From Coriaria nepalensis (Eukaryota; Streptophyta; Magnoliopsida; Cucurbitales; Coriariaceae): a stretch of 64,000 nucleotides of DNA. Below are positions 22,287 through 34,310 of this stretch, piece by piece. The notes beneath the pieces were generated by a model. It saw only the letters and a program-made list of their open reading frames with translations. It did not search any database and was not told the DNA's origin. The DNA is taken from positions 8,935,501 to 8,999,500 of the forward strand of contig CP114493.1 in NCBI GenBank assembly GCA_027186245.1. The letters are read 5' to 3'. Within the stretch, counting starts at the first letter, position 1, and each line of letters opens with the position of its first letter. The position numbers and the translations under genes were made by a program.

Positions 22287-22880
22287 AGTTGTAGGTCTAA
22301 GAATATGAAATCTTCTTTATGTTCCTTTGGAAAACAGAGTAGCAGTATCTCTGCTCAATGGCTGTATGGTAGACCTGATGAGTATTGTATTCTTATATAT
22401 CTGTTCGGTATACATGCTGTGGGTAGCTACCGCAGTTTTTCTAGAGGCAGCAGCAGGATATGGATATGACTACGGCTACGGTGAAGCTGGGACGGGACTT
22501 GATAAGCAACATTGATGGATGGATTCACTCTTAGAGATAATGTCTATTGTAACAGGGCTTGGTCAGACTTTTAGTTTTTAATACATTAGTACTCTGCCTA
22601 TCAAGAACCTTTGTTTAGCGTCTGTTGGTTTAGCAGAGGGGGGATATATATCGTTTTAGGTTGCTATGAAGTGTTTTCTGATGAAGTTTTAAGGATACTT
22701 TTATTGTGCGTATTTCTTCTGGGTTGTAATAATTTCATCACTTTAGATTGCGATTTCTCTAAGTTCACTGTAAAATATATTTTTTTTAATATTGATTAAA
22801 ACAAAAGTAATATTGAATCGTAACTTTTAAATTATGCTAAATTTCTTTGCTACCATAATCCTCTCATTAGCATACAAGAC
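22287..22880. other. Shared 3' region of two convergent F-box genes
   Basis: Contains the 3' untranslated sequences of the converging genes. No further gene is supported. Confidence 0.5.
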
Positions 22881-23654
22881 CTAAAACCTTCCAGTCCGCA
22901 ACATGTTGCAAAAACTAATGGCTTCAAAGTACCATTTACATGCTTCACAGAATTGACCATCATCTTCTTCTTCATCACTAGATTCCCATCCGTTTTGTCT
23001 TCTTCTATGCGACATAACATCTCTTGACCGTCCCAGATATCTGCAACACTTAATGTTCTGACATGTCTCTGCTTCATGTTGTAGTACCAAATGCTTGTTA
23101 ATCCACATGTTCGAAACAAACTCTCTAACCCTATTACGACACTCTCTTAATCCAAACCCACTTGATTTCAAGCACTTGAGAGACGTTAAACATCTTAAAC
23201 CCTCTTGCTTCAAGCGGTCGTTAGAGGAGAGCATCAGCACGATGCCATAAACATAAGAAGCTTCTATATGGCCTTGTTCTGCTGCTTTTCTCAAGTTACT
23301 TAATCCCGATCCTATTTTGAATAAACTAAAGTACTCTTTCATCCCTTCTCTGTATAGAACTTCTGGATTTCCACTCTTCTCGCATCGTTTCAAGAACGAG
23401 GAAATTTTAGTGTCTATTTTCCATGGAACTCTAGAGAATTTGTCAATAGACACTTGTTGGAATATGCAGTCTTCGTTTGAGGCTTGTAGAAAATCCTTGC
23501 AGCACATCTTAGTATTGTGTAAATCTATGAATGAAGATGAGGCGACTCGACAGAGAATCTCAATGAACAAGTCCTTGGGAAGAGAGTGAATGGATGGAAA
23601 ACGAATCTTTGATTTCTTGCATGCGGTTGTTTTAATTATCTTTGGAGTAGCCAT
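22881..23654 (-). CDS. F-box protein (At1g67623/At2g35280-like)
   Basis: A single-exon gene of 257 residues. The F-box lies at about residues 21-73 (SIHSLPKDLFIEILCRVAS, then DLHNTKMCCKDF). The middle part has the KAAEQGHIEASYVYGIVLML block, a Sel1-like repeat typical of this small plant F-box group. The C-terminus is Cys-rich, with an acidic SSDEEEDD patch before FCEACKWYF. It is presumably an SCF substrate adaptor with unknown target. The ATG at 23654 gives the expected N-terminus with a basic leader (KIIKTTACKKSK). It converges with the SKIP14-like gene but belongs to a different F-box subfamily, so the two are not tandem duplicates. No lesions seen. Confidence 0.88.
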   Translation of the reverse strand: MATPKIIKTTACKKSKIRFPSIHSLPKDLFIEILCRVASSSFIDLHNTKMCCKDFLQASNEDCIFQQVSIDKFSRVPWKIDTKISSFLKRCEKSGNPEVLYREGMKEYFSLFKIGSGLSNLRKAAEQGHIEASYVYGIVLMLSSNDRLKQEGLRCLTSLKCLKSSGFGLRECRNRVREFVSNMWINKHLVLQHEAETCQNIKCCRYLGRSRDVMSHRRRQNGWESSDEEEDDGQFCEACKWYFEAISFCNMLRTGRF

Positions 23655-23745
23655 GATAAGAATGTCAAGTTCTATGACTTTGTGTACTTAACCAGAGAGC
23701 AAAAACCACAATCGAAATTGAAGAAAATTATGACTAACATAGTCG

Positions 23746-23754
23746 CATATATAG
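23746..23754 (-). promoter_or_regulatory. TATA box of small F-box gene
   Basis: On the minus strand CTATATATG lies about 92 bp before the ATG at 23654. Assigned from position and sequence only. Confidence 0.4.
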
Positions 23755-23760
23755 AGAGGA

Positions 23761-26019
23761 TAGTTTCCTAAAACTATTACGACTAGGACTACGAATCTTA
23801 TGTTTATCACAATTTTTCAGTTCAGTCTATATATTTTCTTTTTGTCTCAAATTGGTCCTCAAGGTTTCCATACTACTATATTTCGGTCCTTTAAATCATA
23901 TTAATAAATTTGAACCTATTGGGCATCATGCCCTAAAAGCATATGATGAGTATTATTTTATGAAATTTATAAAAATGATATTTTTTTATATAATTATTAT
24001 GAATGTATTATTATTGAATAATGTGTATAAATATATAAAAATTTCAAATTTATTTATGTAACTATAATTATATATATAATGAATTAAATTATCTGCAGCA
24101 TATTAAAGTATGAGACCTTTAATTGATAGTTGCTAGTACGGTCTGCTAGCATTGTGAATGCAATAGATCTAGATTCAGATCACTGATGTAGATATACGTT
24201 TTAGATGTGGAAGTATTTTATATAATTAGATTATATAGAACATGATCCGATATGAATTAATTATTTATTAAAATGCCGTTTAGCATAAAGAATTTTATTC
24301 ATATCAATAAATGATCATATACAGATCAATCTAAATTTTGAGTAGTCATGAACTCATGTTTATGAAAAATAGATATTTTGATTCACTCGTCACGGTTTTT
24401 TTTGTAAAACAGGCAAAAGATTTTTTTTAGATTCATTGGGATAAGTGGTTGAGAGCGTGATTTAAAGATATGAAATCCAAACTTTATTATTAGAAGATTG
24501 TATATTGGCTCCCGTGAGGGTTACTTCTGAAACTAGATGGTTTTGAGCTCAAATTTATAATTAGATTATAAATTGATCGTTCACTAGTGGATTAGTGGTT
24601 ATTAATGATAAAAAGATAATTAGAGAGGTAAAATAGTAATTTTGACCATATCTAATTATGAATCAATTATTAGAGAATTAAATTACATGTAATAATAATA
24701 TCAATAGGCTATTAGAGATTGTTTAGTAATATATTCTATAATTACAATAATGCAATCTCATATTTTTTATGGAATAATATTGAGATTAATAAATTATATT
24801 TATTGATTAAAAAGTATAATCTAATTTATTAGATTTTGAAATTATATGTTTATAGTCCTGCCTCTATAAAATACTATATATGGTAAAAATGACAAAAGTT
24901 GAAAAAAACGACTTATTTGCAAAAAAAATAGTTTTTTGAGATAAATATGTAATTATGAAATAATTAGTATTAATTAATTAAAATATGTATTTTAAATAAT
25001 AAATTTCGAAATTCATATATTAAATAATAATATATTTGATTTTGAATTAAATATGTTATATAAGATTATGTAAGTTAAATTTAAATTGATTTAAGAAATT
25101 AATTTAAAATTCAAATAAGATATGATTTGATTTAAAATAAATGAGATTCTATTTAAATAAGATTTAAAAAGGTTTGACCAAATCAAATATATCATTAAAA
25201 ATGTGATATTATTGAAATAGATAAGATTATATTTTAAATCAGATTTGAAAAGATTTGATTATATCAAATATATCATCTAATAATTATCTTATTATTTAAT
25301 ATTATAATTGAGTAATCAATTCAATTAATTTAAAATGTTTAAATTAAATTGAAAAACCTAATGAACTCTATAAATGCATCATTTTCTAATATTTCATGAT
25401 GCGAAAAATAGTCCTTTTCACAAAAACGAAAAAATATTATTATCTCTATGTACCCCACATAAATTGTAATGTGAGTCTTCTCAAATGATTCGCATAGGTT
25501 AAAGTATAATATCTTTGCATATAATTATATGATTAATTTATATATATATCTAAAAAAAAATTTAATTTTTTTTTATTATACACTGAGACCAATAATTACT
25601 TCCGCTACGAAATTTTAAACCTGTACAAAAAACTAACTTTATTTCTATCAAATTTTAGTAATCCAACATTTAGTATGTAATCCGACATTATGCAGTCTTA
25701 ATTCAAACACGTTTTGACCAAACAAGTTTGGACCAATAAAAAAACAATAATAGAATTCAAACAAATCAACCTAAGTTCAGAGTTATGCCGAAACATGTTA
25801 ATTCTGAGTAAAAGGTGAATGATTTTTCACATGTTGTTCATCATATTTCATTCATCTAACACAAAATGGTAACACTAACTTGTTCATCATCCCTCTAAGG
25901 TGGTGAGAGAGATCAGAGAAAGCAACTACTTGAACAAACTTCACAACACCCTTCTAAAGTGACAAGGGATCAGGAAAAGGGAAAAAAAAAGGACTTGAAG
26001 AAAAGTCGTACGGTGTGCT
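23761..26019. other. AT-rich intergenic region
   Basis: More than 2 kb of strongly AT-rich DNA with no coding signal I can support. Repetitive texture around 24.4-25.4 kb (for example repeated variants of GATTTGATTATATCAAATATATC near 25.2 kb) suggests old, decayed mobile DNA, but no family can be named. Confidence 0.45.
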
Positions 26020-27159
26020 CTACGCCTCGTCCCACTCATCATTCTTGTATGATACAAGAGTTTCAACTTTATGAATCTGTAAAACCAATTTCAAAGGGGA
26101 AAAAAAGTTCAATTCTCAACAGACCTACAAAATTTCTCATTTCAATTCTAATAGAAAAGTTCTTAATATGTCGAGTCTCAGAATCATACCTTAGTATCAA
26201 AAGAATGCAACTTCACCATCTGTGGATTTGCTATCAGTTTTGGGTCGCTCTCTATCCAAGTAAACGGGACAGCAAGATCTTTATCCGTGTAGGCAAGAAC
26301 ATCAAATACACAGGACTCCTCGAGACATGGCAAGTAAGTAATGCTTGAAGCAATTTGTCGCATTATAGCTTGAATTTCTCTCATAATTTCTTTATCACTC
26401 TTTTCCCTAGACACACTGCAAAATCAAGTATTATAATAAACCATCACATAAATCTAACACACATTTTAGTAAATTTCAAGTATGAAAATAATTACCCTTT
26501 CTCGACAACCTCCCCATCAGTTTCAATGCTGAAATTCCACCTCTCAAGTACTTCATTTGTGGCTTTGCTAATTATTACAAGAACAACCCTCTGTAGCTTC
26601 CCAGCTTCCAGCCATTCTACACAAGATTCATTTTATTCAAACAACATTACGATAATCAAACATTGTTATACTCCTTCAAGTCAATGCATCTAATCAGATT
26701 TGAAATATCAAAAACTGCTTCAGAACTAAAACTAACCAGAAAGCTGGGCCGTTAGATTGGAAAGGAAGGACTTAACACCCTCATCTTGAGTAAGCAGCAT
26801 AGGGAGCCCGTATTTCTTCACCTTCACGAAACTTTCCTCCGGATAAACTGCTCTATTGTACAAGATACTGGATAGAGGCAGAAAAAATACATTTAAAAGT
26901 TAAAACCTTTTGATGAACAGAAAAATAAATAAATCAAGATCCTATATTGTTTTTCTTATTACCTGTTTGCAGCATATCCTGAAAGATGCAATCATCCGGA
27001 AAATCAAAAGTCAAGAAAGGGTAAAAAAAATGACTAAATCAATAAATAAGAGACAAAGAAGGGCTTGAAAGAAATCAAGATCATACCGAAAAACTCACTG
27101 ACAATGGCTGCTGAACCACGGAGAGTGATTATGTCTTTAGTCGATGTTTTAGAAGCCAT
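26020..27159 (-). CDS. MAD2: Spindle checkpoint protein MAD2
   Basis: Six exons read on the minus strand: 27159-27087, 26978-26963 (only 16 nt), 26867-26737, 26616-26496, 26415-26190 and 26076-26020. All junctions are GT-AG and the frame closes to give 207 residues, near the usual length. MAD2 is a HORMA-domain protein that binds MAD1 at unattached kinetochores and CDC20 in the mitotic checkpoint complex, inhibiting APC/C. Recognisable blocks are MASKTSTKDIITLRGSAAIV at the start, VSREKSDKEIMREIQAIMRQ, VPFTWIESDPKLIANPQMVK and the C-terminal safety-belt end LVSYKNDEWDEA. The key C-terminal strand is therefore present. The gene lies just left of the 9.4-kb duplication; the duplication boundary is about 670 bp upstream of its ATG, so it was not itself duplicated. 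Confidence 0.95.
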
Positions 27160-27829
27160 ACTTCTTCCCTCTATATCTTACTTGTGATTTGGACTTTCAA
27201 TTTCGAGCAATGATGAGAAAAATCTGAAAAATCCAAATCAGAAGCTGAGGTTTTTCTTCAATGAAGAGAAAATTATACTGAATGGAATCCAAACAAAATC
27301 TGAGACTAATGGTGAGCAACCGATGTTAATCATCTAATTTAGGCAAAATAAGCAAACCGGAAAGCAGAGAAATTACATTCCCCAATATTCAAATCAAAAA
27401 CAGCATGCAAAGAGAAATTTACCATCATTTCAATCTGATAAATCCACCGAATCAAAAGAAGAAGAAGGAAATCTTAGTAAAATCTTTCTTCTATAAACAA
27501 ACAGTAGAACACAGAGAGGAACGAGCGTGAGAGAGAGAACGAAAGGAGGCGTCGAGAAAAAAAGGGGTGAAAATGAAGTAAGGCCCATGACAATAGATAT
27601 CTTCAGTCAGATCGAGGGACAAGTAGTGGTACCTAATTTAAGGCCCTGAGTGGTTGCCGGCGGCGGTGAAAGGCGAAAAAACAACCGCTTAGTGCGAGGA
27701 GGAGGAGGAACAAGATGAAATCAAATGCAGAGAACTGACTTAGATTAATAAAGAGAACTAAACGACGTCGGTTTTATGTTCCCCTTCTTTCGAGGGGCTT
27801 GCAGAAATAAAGAGGGCTAGATTTTCGTC
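27160..27829 (-). promoter_or_regulatory. 5' region of MAD2
   Basis: This is the upstream region of MAD2 up to the duplication boundary, including its 5' leader. It holds AAACGACGTCGGTTT at 27760-27774, a near-palindrome related to elements upstream of SRP72 and the DUF212 gene. Precise promoter elements are otherwise not evident. Confidence 0.5.
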
Positions 27830-28147
27830 AAAGTGGGAAGGCAACGGCTAGTTTTTGTGGGCTCCAGCGATTTCCTTAGAACCTGAATCGTCAACGGTAA
27901 AAATGTTGGGCCATCTTGTACGGACACGTAGACAATGGATTCAATTTTAAGAGGAAAAGAAAAGGTCTTCATTAGCAAAGGTATGGACTGAACCCATCTG
28001 TTTGGTCTTCTATTGAGTTGGGCCCGTTTAGAGAGTCCAATTATTGAGCCCAACTTTACTTCTTGCAACATATTGGGTCCTTTGTAAGCAAAAGGGCATT
28101 TCATTACCAAAACAGTTGCAGATTGAAAAAAGGAAAGAGATTATTGT

Positions 28148-28282
28148 ATTCCAAGCAGCCTGCCTTCCTTTTCATTTCATAGAGAAAGGAGAAGGGAATT
28201 CCCTTTTAACCAAAAAAGTCCATAGCTTTAGAAGTCTATTCCTTTCTCCATGAAAGAAAAAAGAAGGCAGGCTGCTTGGAAT
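28148..28282 (+). ncRNA. Long hairpin, possible MIR-like or MITE-derived RNA
   Basis: The left arm starts ATTCCAAGCAGCCTGCCTTC and the right arm ends with its complement, GAAGGCAGGCTGCTTGGAAT. Pairing continues inwards through CATAGAGAAAGGA / TCCTTTCTCCATG with a few mismatches, giving arms of about 45 bp and a loop of about 45 nt. This is the size and near-perfect geometry of a plant miRNA precursor, but it also fits a small inverted-repeat transposon. I do not recognise the arm as a known miRNA. The reverse complement folds equally well, so the strand is arbitrary. Confidence 0.4.
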
Positions 28283-29433
28283 GTTACAAGTGGGTGGTCC
28301 TCTGCCACAATCTCTTCCCTTTTCAAGCTGCAAAATGTAATAAAGATAAGTTAAAGCCTGACTTTCCCTTCGTCAACCATATATCGACACTATGCTTTCA
28401 CCCTTTTCTTATTGAGAAATTCTTGTGTGTTTCTCAACTGTGTCACTTTCAAACCATTACATCATACATCACAATCACATCAAGCTTGTGTATATGATTG
28501 AGAAGAATCAGTCTACTATAGATACGTTTTACCCAAAAATTTCTCCTCCTCATTACAGTTCCTTTAACATCAATGCAGGCTGATCGATCCACTATTTACT
28601 AAGGGATGGATAACTTTTAGTGTTTAAATGATATTAGAGTTTTATACAGGTTCATGATTGCACATAAAGTGTTTGTAACAATGTCAAAGTGAATATACAG
28701 ATAGAATATACCCTTTGATTGGAAAGCCAGATAGTAATGAGTAGAGAGACGCAACTATCTTAGTAATTGATATTTTCTAGCTTAGATAATATATTTCTAT
28801 TATGATCATGTTGATATTTAATATTTTTTGTCTTCTTGCATGCTAAGTTCACATTATATCAATTTTTTTAATGGGAATGTGTTCCAAAACTAGAGTTTAG
28901 ATATAAAGCTTGAATTTGGACCAACTTTCTTATTTATATTATAAGGTAAACAAGATTCTGTTTCTATGATAATAATGCTTGGATAAGCAAGAGTTTCAGA
29001 CTACCAAAAAATTCCTTGAAATGAAGACATGTCGAAGACATATTGAAGACATTCTAAGGTCGCTAGTCAAAAAGATTATACTAAACTATTGTGGTTGGTG
29101 GATTGATAAGTGGGGTTGTTTGGATTCTGGTCCCATGTCCCATGTTACTAAACTATAGTCCAGAAGATACTCAATAAAGGATAGAGATGGGCAGATGAAA
29201 GAGTTGAGATAAAGATTCTCATGATGTTGATAGATTCCTTCTTAATTTATGTGAATACAATCCCAAGTCCACGTACTCACTATGTGTAAAGCACTCATTG
29301 AAACACTCACATGTTCTCATGTTATTCCTCTTCTTTTATAAAAACTCACAATAAAGGATTTATCCCTTTTGTCTTCAACCTTTGTTGTTTATTATATATT
29401 AATTTGTATTTGCTTCTTTTCCTCTTTTAAACC
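28283..29433. other. Upstream region of ABCC relic
   Basis: AT-rich DNA without a supported gene. It presumably includes the former promoter of the ABCC gene. The second copy is 37722-38872. Confidence 0.45.
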
Positions 29434-32260
29434 ATGTTACTGATATCAAGCATCCCATTGATGGATATCTTCTTGGGGATTATCAGCTTTGCATTCTTCG
29501 TAGGATTTATCATGTGGGTTTTACTAGATACATGGAAGAAACAGAGGAGGGGTGATAGAGATGGAATCATTGGTCATTTGACAAATACAGATTCAAGAAT
29601 CTCCAGAAGTTTTACATGGATTACTCTTCTTTCTAATACTATAATCTCAGTTATTTATATCAGCTTTATTTGCTATGAGTATTGGTATCAAAGAAGTATA
29701 AGCTTGAAATCACTCATCTCAGCCTTAACATGGATTTTAGCCACTGCTTTATTTGCAGCAGAGAAGATGGCCTTTGGTTCTCATTTTTTATGCTTTGTTT
29801 TGTTTGTCCTTTTATTTTCTCACCTTCTTGAAACCATCCCTTCATTTCCCTTTTCCTCTGCCACGAGTTAAATTTGTAGATTTTGCTTCTTTCCCTTTCT
29901 TGATAACTATATGTTTCACTGCTTTAAGAGAAAATAGTTATCACTTCAACAAACACAATGAACTTGAAAACTCACTACTCGAGAAAGAGAATAATGGCTC
30001 TTCAGAAGACATTAATGATGCTTTCACTGATGCTGGAGTCTGGAGTAAACTTACATTTCAATGGTTGAACCCACTTTTGGAAAAGGGAAGAGCTCAAAAG
30101 CTTGAATTTGGTCATATCCCTCCTGTTCCTCGATCCGAAACAGCGGAAAATGCTTTCTCGTTCCTCAAAGAATCTATTCGGAAAGAGAAATTTATTTCAT
30201 CTTCATTGCCAAAAGCTATAGTTGAATTTGTTTGGAAATCCTTGGCCGTAACTGCCATATTTGCAGGTAACTAAAACAAAAATTATATTCATACACAATC
30301 TTTTCTACTTGTTCTTGTATCATTTTTCTTGAATGCTTCTTTCTGACTGTTAAAACTTCTTATAGGAATCAACACAATAGCATACTACATGAATCCTTTG
30401 TTAATCACAAACTTTGTGGATAACTTGTTGGAAAAGAGTGATAATTCAAGCTCTCATTATGGCTTAGTTCTAGCATTCTTCTTCTTCTCTGCCAAAATGG
30501 TAGAGTCAATATCTCAAAGGCACTGGTACTTTGGTACTCATAGAATCGGTATAAGGGTAAGGGCAGCTCTTGCAATACTGATTTACAAGAAATCTATATC
30601 GACCAATTATGGGGGTCGAAATGATGGAAAATTTGTAAATTTAATCAATGTAGATGTGGAAAGAGTTGGAGATTTCAGTTTGTATATCCATGGAGATTGG
30701 GTGCCTCCCATGCAAGTTATCCTAGCACAGATCATCCTTTACAAGAATCTCGGGCCTGCCCCTTCAGTTGCTGCTCTCTTAGCAACGATTTTTGTGATGA
30801 TAGGAAATACACCTTTGGCCAATAGACAAAAAATACTTCATTCCAAGATCATGGAAGCAAAAGATTCCAGAATTAAATTAACATCAAAGACTTTAAAGAA
30901 CATGAACATGTTGAAACTCCAATCATGGGAAACTACATTCTTGAAGAAAGTACTTGAACGCAGAGAAACGGAAAGAAGCTGGTTGAAGAGATACCTCTAT
31001 ACATGCTCGGGTGTAACTTTTCTCTTCTGGGTTTCCCCTACTTTAGTTTCGTTGTTACTTTCGGAGCATGCATTGTGTTGAAAACTCCATTAACAACAGG
31101 TAAGGCTCTCTCTTAACTACTTTTCAAATTCTTCAAGAACCTATCTATAATCTACCCGAGATAATTTCCATGATCGCTCAAACAAAAGTCTCATTGATCG
31201 CATCCAAGAGTTCGTCCGAGATGACGATCAGAACAAGATAATGAATAGTCTTAAATCGAAAGAATCCGATGTGATGATAGAAATGGAGGTAGGGGGATTT
31301 TCTTGGGAAGCAAGTAATCACAATTCAAGGAAACCTACTGTAAAAATTACAGAGAAGATGAAGATAATGAAAGGGTACAAGGTAGCAGTTTGTGGATCAG
31401 TTGGATCGGGAAAATCGAGCCTACTTTGTAGTATCCTAGGTGAGATTCCGAGGATTTCTGGGATGGGAATGAAGTTTATGGAACCAAAGCTTATTTTCCT
31501 CAGAGTGCTTGGATTCAATCAGGCACGGTAAGAGAGAATGTGCTGTTCGGAAAGGAAATGGATGTGGTGTTCTACAAGGATGTTCTAGAAGCTTGTGCTT
31601 TGAACATGGATATTAAATTTTGGATCAATCGAGAACTTACCATGGTAGATGAGAGAGGGATGAACTTGAGTGGAGGACAAAAGCAGAGGATTCAATTAGC
31701 AAGAGCATTATATAGTGATTCAGATGTATATTTCCTTGACGATCCTTTCGTGTTGTGGATGCACTAACCAGTACACATCTTTTCAAGGCAAGAAAAAAAA
31801 AAAAAAAGGTTTCTTGACTTCTTCTCTTCATTGTATTAATTAGTTTGCTGATAAGTTGGGATATCATTTTCAGAGATGTCTAATGCAACTCTTGTCTGAA
31901 AAGACTGGTTTATACTACCCATCAGTTAGAATTCCTATAAACCGCAGATCTTGTTCTGGTAATTTACTAAACACTTTCTTCTTCCTTTTTTTTTTTTTTT
32001 TTTTTTCAATCTGTTTTTTGCTCTTTGCATAATAGTAAAATATATGTCATCTTTCTTATTTGTAGGTGATGAGAAGTGGTGAGATTGTTCAGTCGGGAAG
32101 TATGTGGATCTAATAGCAGATTCGAGTGGTGAACTTGCTAGCTAAATCACTGCTCATAGAAGATCATTAAACCAAGTTAAACAGCAGAAAGGAGAAAACA
32201 CTTCAGAAAAAATTCAACCATTCTTCTTCTTCTACAGTGCAGTCTTAGCACTTCCCAAAA
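29434..32260 (+). pseudogene. ABCC (MRP-type) transporter, decayed and truncated
   Basis: ABCC proteins are full-size ATP-driven exporters, often vacuolar. Remaining parts: an N-terminal membrane domain from 29434, the first transmembrane domain (QRHWYFGTHRIGIRVRAALA, VNLINVDVERVGDFS) at about 30366-31080, and a broken first nucleotide-binding domain with Walker A GSVGSGKSS, signature LSGGQKQR and Walker B VYFLDDPF at 31241-31767. Frameshifts occur near 29810-29870, 31045, 31465 and 31750, and later exons (around 31880-32160) are shifted again (VMRSGEIVQSG then out of frame). The second transmembrane and nucleotide-binding domains are missing. The intron 30266-30365 is intact. The same lesions occur in the second copy. 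Confidence 0.85.
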
Positions 32261-32296
32261 GGTGAAGATTTTCTTCAGACACTACAATCACAACAC

Positions 32297-33640
32297 TTGA
32301 CGAAAGTTTCAGACATTGATATCATCATTGCCAAAGTTCATGGAGCAAGTGATGATAATGAAGCTTTTCACTCCCATGAACTTGTCTACAAGCTGCTATG
32401 CCAGTTCAAGGATGATTGGAAATCAGCATTGGGTGTTTTTAGATGGACCGGGTCAAAATCGGGCTATAAACACAATCCCGAATTGTATGATTTGATTTTG
32501 GATACTTTAGGCAAAACAAAGCAAATGGATAAGATGAGAGCTTTGTTAGGAGAAATGAATGAAGTCCGTCTCGTCACACTTCATACCATAGCTAAGGTTA
32601 TGAGAAGGTTTGCAGGTGCTGGCCAATGGGAAGATGCCGCATATACATTCGACGATTTGGGAACTTTTGGTTTGGAGAAGAACACTGAATCGATGAACTT
32701 TGTTGGACACTTTGCAAAGAGAGGAAAGTTGAACAAGTTCGAGATATCTGTTATAAGCTGAAATTACATATTTCTCCAAGCGCTCGCACGTTTAACATTT
32801 TTATTCACGGGTGGTGCAAAGTGAAAAGAGTAGAAGAAGCACATTGGACTATTGAAGAAATGAAGGGACAGGATTTTCTTCCTTGTGTCATAAGTTATTC
32901 TACTATCTGCCACCATGGCAATTTCGGAAAAGTCTATGAGATGCTTGATGAAATGGAAGTTCAAGGATGTAAACCGAATATCGTTATGTACACTAGTTTC
33001 ATGTGCTATCTAGCAAAATCGGAGAAGTTCAAGGAAGCTCTAGAAGTTTCCAAGAGGATGGAATTATCTGTGTGCAAACCCAATACTCTTTTTTACAACT
33101 CATTGATCCACATATTACGAAAGCCAGTAAAGTAGGAGAAGTGGTTTGTCTGCTTGAGGTGGAGATGCGGAGAAATGGGATGCCACCAGATACATCGATA
33201 CGCGATACGATGATTGAGATGTTTTGTTATAACGGTCAAGATCAGATGGCCTGAAATCTAGTCAAGGAGATGGAGAATTCAGAGGTATGTATAAAACCGG
33301 ATGTATAGACGTATCACCCTTTACTTAAATCTTGTTCAAAATTCGGAAAGATAGAGAATAGGTTGCTGAGAGTTATTGGATGATATGGTTAATAAACATC
33401 ATCTTAGTCTTAATTTATCAACTTATGTGCTCTTGATTCATGGGCTCTGTCGGGCGAATAGATATAAGTGGGCGTACGAGTTCTTTGATGAGATGATTGG
33501 GAAGGAAATAATGCCGAGATATGTGACATGCCGTTTGCTTTGGTTTTAATGTGACAGGCCGAGATATGTGACATGCCGAATAGCTAAACAATATGACTGA
33601 AAAGGCCGATAGGATTGAAGATGTCATGAAGAAATTGTAG
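32297..33640 (+). pseudogene. PPR protein gene, decayed
   Basis: This encodes pentatricopeptide repeats, which bind organellar RNA: ALGVFRWTGSKSGYKHNPEL, MLDEMEVQGCKPNIVMYTSF and KRMELSVCKPNTLFYNSLIH are typical PPR units. The frame breaks after KLNKFEI (about 32740), resumes at 32821, and breaks again near 33120 and 33240, with several stops further on. There is no convincing ATG in frame at the 5' end. A 21-bp direct repeat (GCCGAGATATGTGACATGCC core) flanks about 25 bp at 33512-33578. It follows the ABCC relic directly on the same strand. Confidence 0.85.
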
Positions 33641-34197
33641 AATATGTCCTAAATTAACAAGATATGTGCATTTTTATGTCAACAATAGATTAATTTGTAA
33701 TGCTGGAATTGGTTTTAATATATTCACCTCCCCAATTCTCTCTTTTTATTTTTGGTAAATGATATTATGTCAAAAATAACTAAAAAAATGTAACATTTTG
33801 ATGTTTTTTTTTTTTTGCCCATATATATCAAAATGCTTCTAATGTAAGGAGAATGTCAAATAGTTGCACTTGAAAGAAAATTGTCGAGAAATTCGTTAGG
33901 AAAAGCTCTACTTTGAAGCATGCCAACGAAATCGGAATACCATAAACTTGGTCCTTCCCCTCCACCCCTTTCAAAACACCGAACAGACCAGAGCAAGTAC
34001 CCGAAATAGCCTATTTTGTAGTCTTTCAGACAAAGAGAGCACACTTGACCATGTTCAACAGAAGCGCACAGCTAATTAAAAAAAAAAAAGGTGAGAAATA
34101 TTAGCTAAAACAGCCAACTGTCACAGTTGGACATTACTTGCTGCCATTAGTGGTGTTCCTTAAAAATCTACAAATATGACTGTTTCAATGTCGGAGG

Positions 34198-34205
34198 CTA
34201 TAAAT
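34198..34205 (+). promoter_or_regulatory. TATA box of LHT1-like gene, copy 1
   Basis: CTATAAAT lies about 105 bp upstream of the ATG at 34311. The leader that follows includes a T run. The identical element in copy 2 is at 43637-43644. Confidence 0.5.
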
Positions 34206-34310
34206 TCATCACTCCCTCCAGAGGGCCTGTAGCTGATCGGTACGTACTCCAACAAATCTTTTTTTTTTTTTGGTTGGCTAGTGTTCTTGCCGCTCCTAGC
34301 TTCAGACGCA

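Noticed and set aside
22327..22515. 62-codon frame after the SKIP14-like stop
   Set aside because: Lies in the presumed 3' UTR, with no family and Gly/Tyr-rich chance composition.
24436..24540. tRNA- or SINE-like stretch (GATAAGTGGTTGAGAGCG)
   Set aside because: A box-A-like motif is present, but no convincing B box, cloverleaf or poly-A/T tail could be found.
27817..28110. 97-codon minus-strand frame seen in both duplication copies
   Set aside because: Its presence in both copies reflects the exact duplication, not conservation. It overlaps no known family, and its N-terminal end differs at the junction.
34281..34310. Ten-codon extension of the LHT1-like gene
   Set aside because: It begins with GTG, not ATG, and the family start matches MTQHEHQ.
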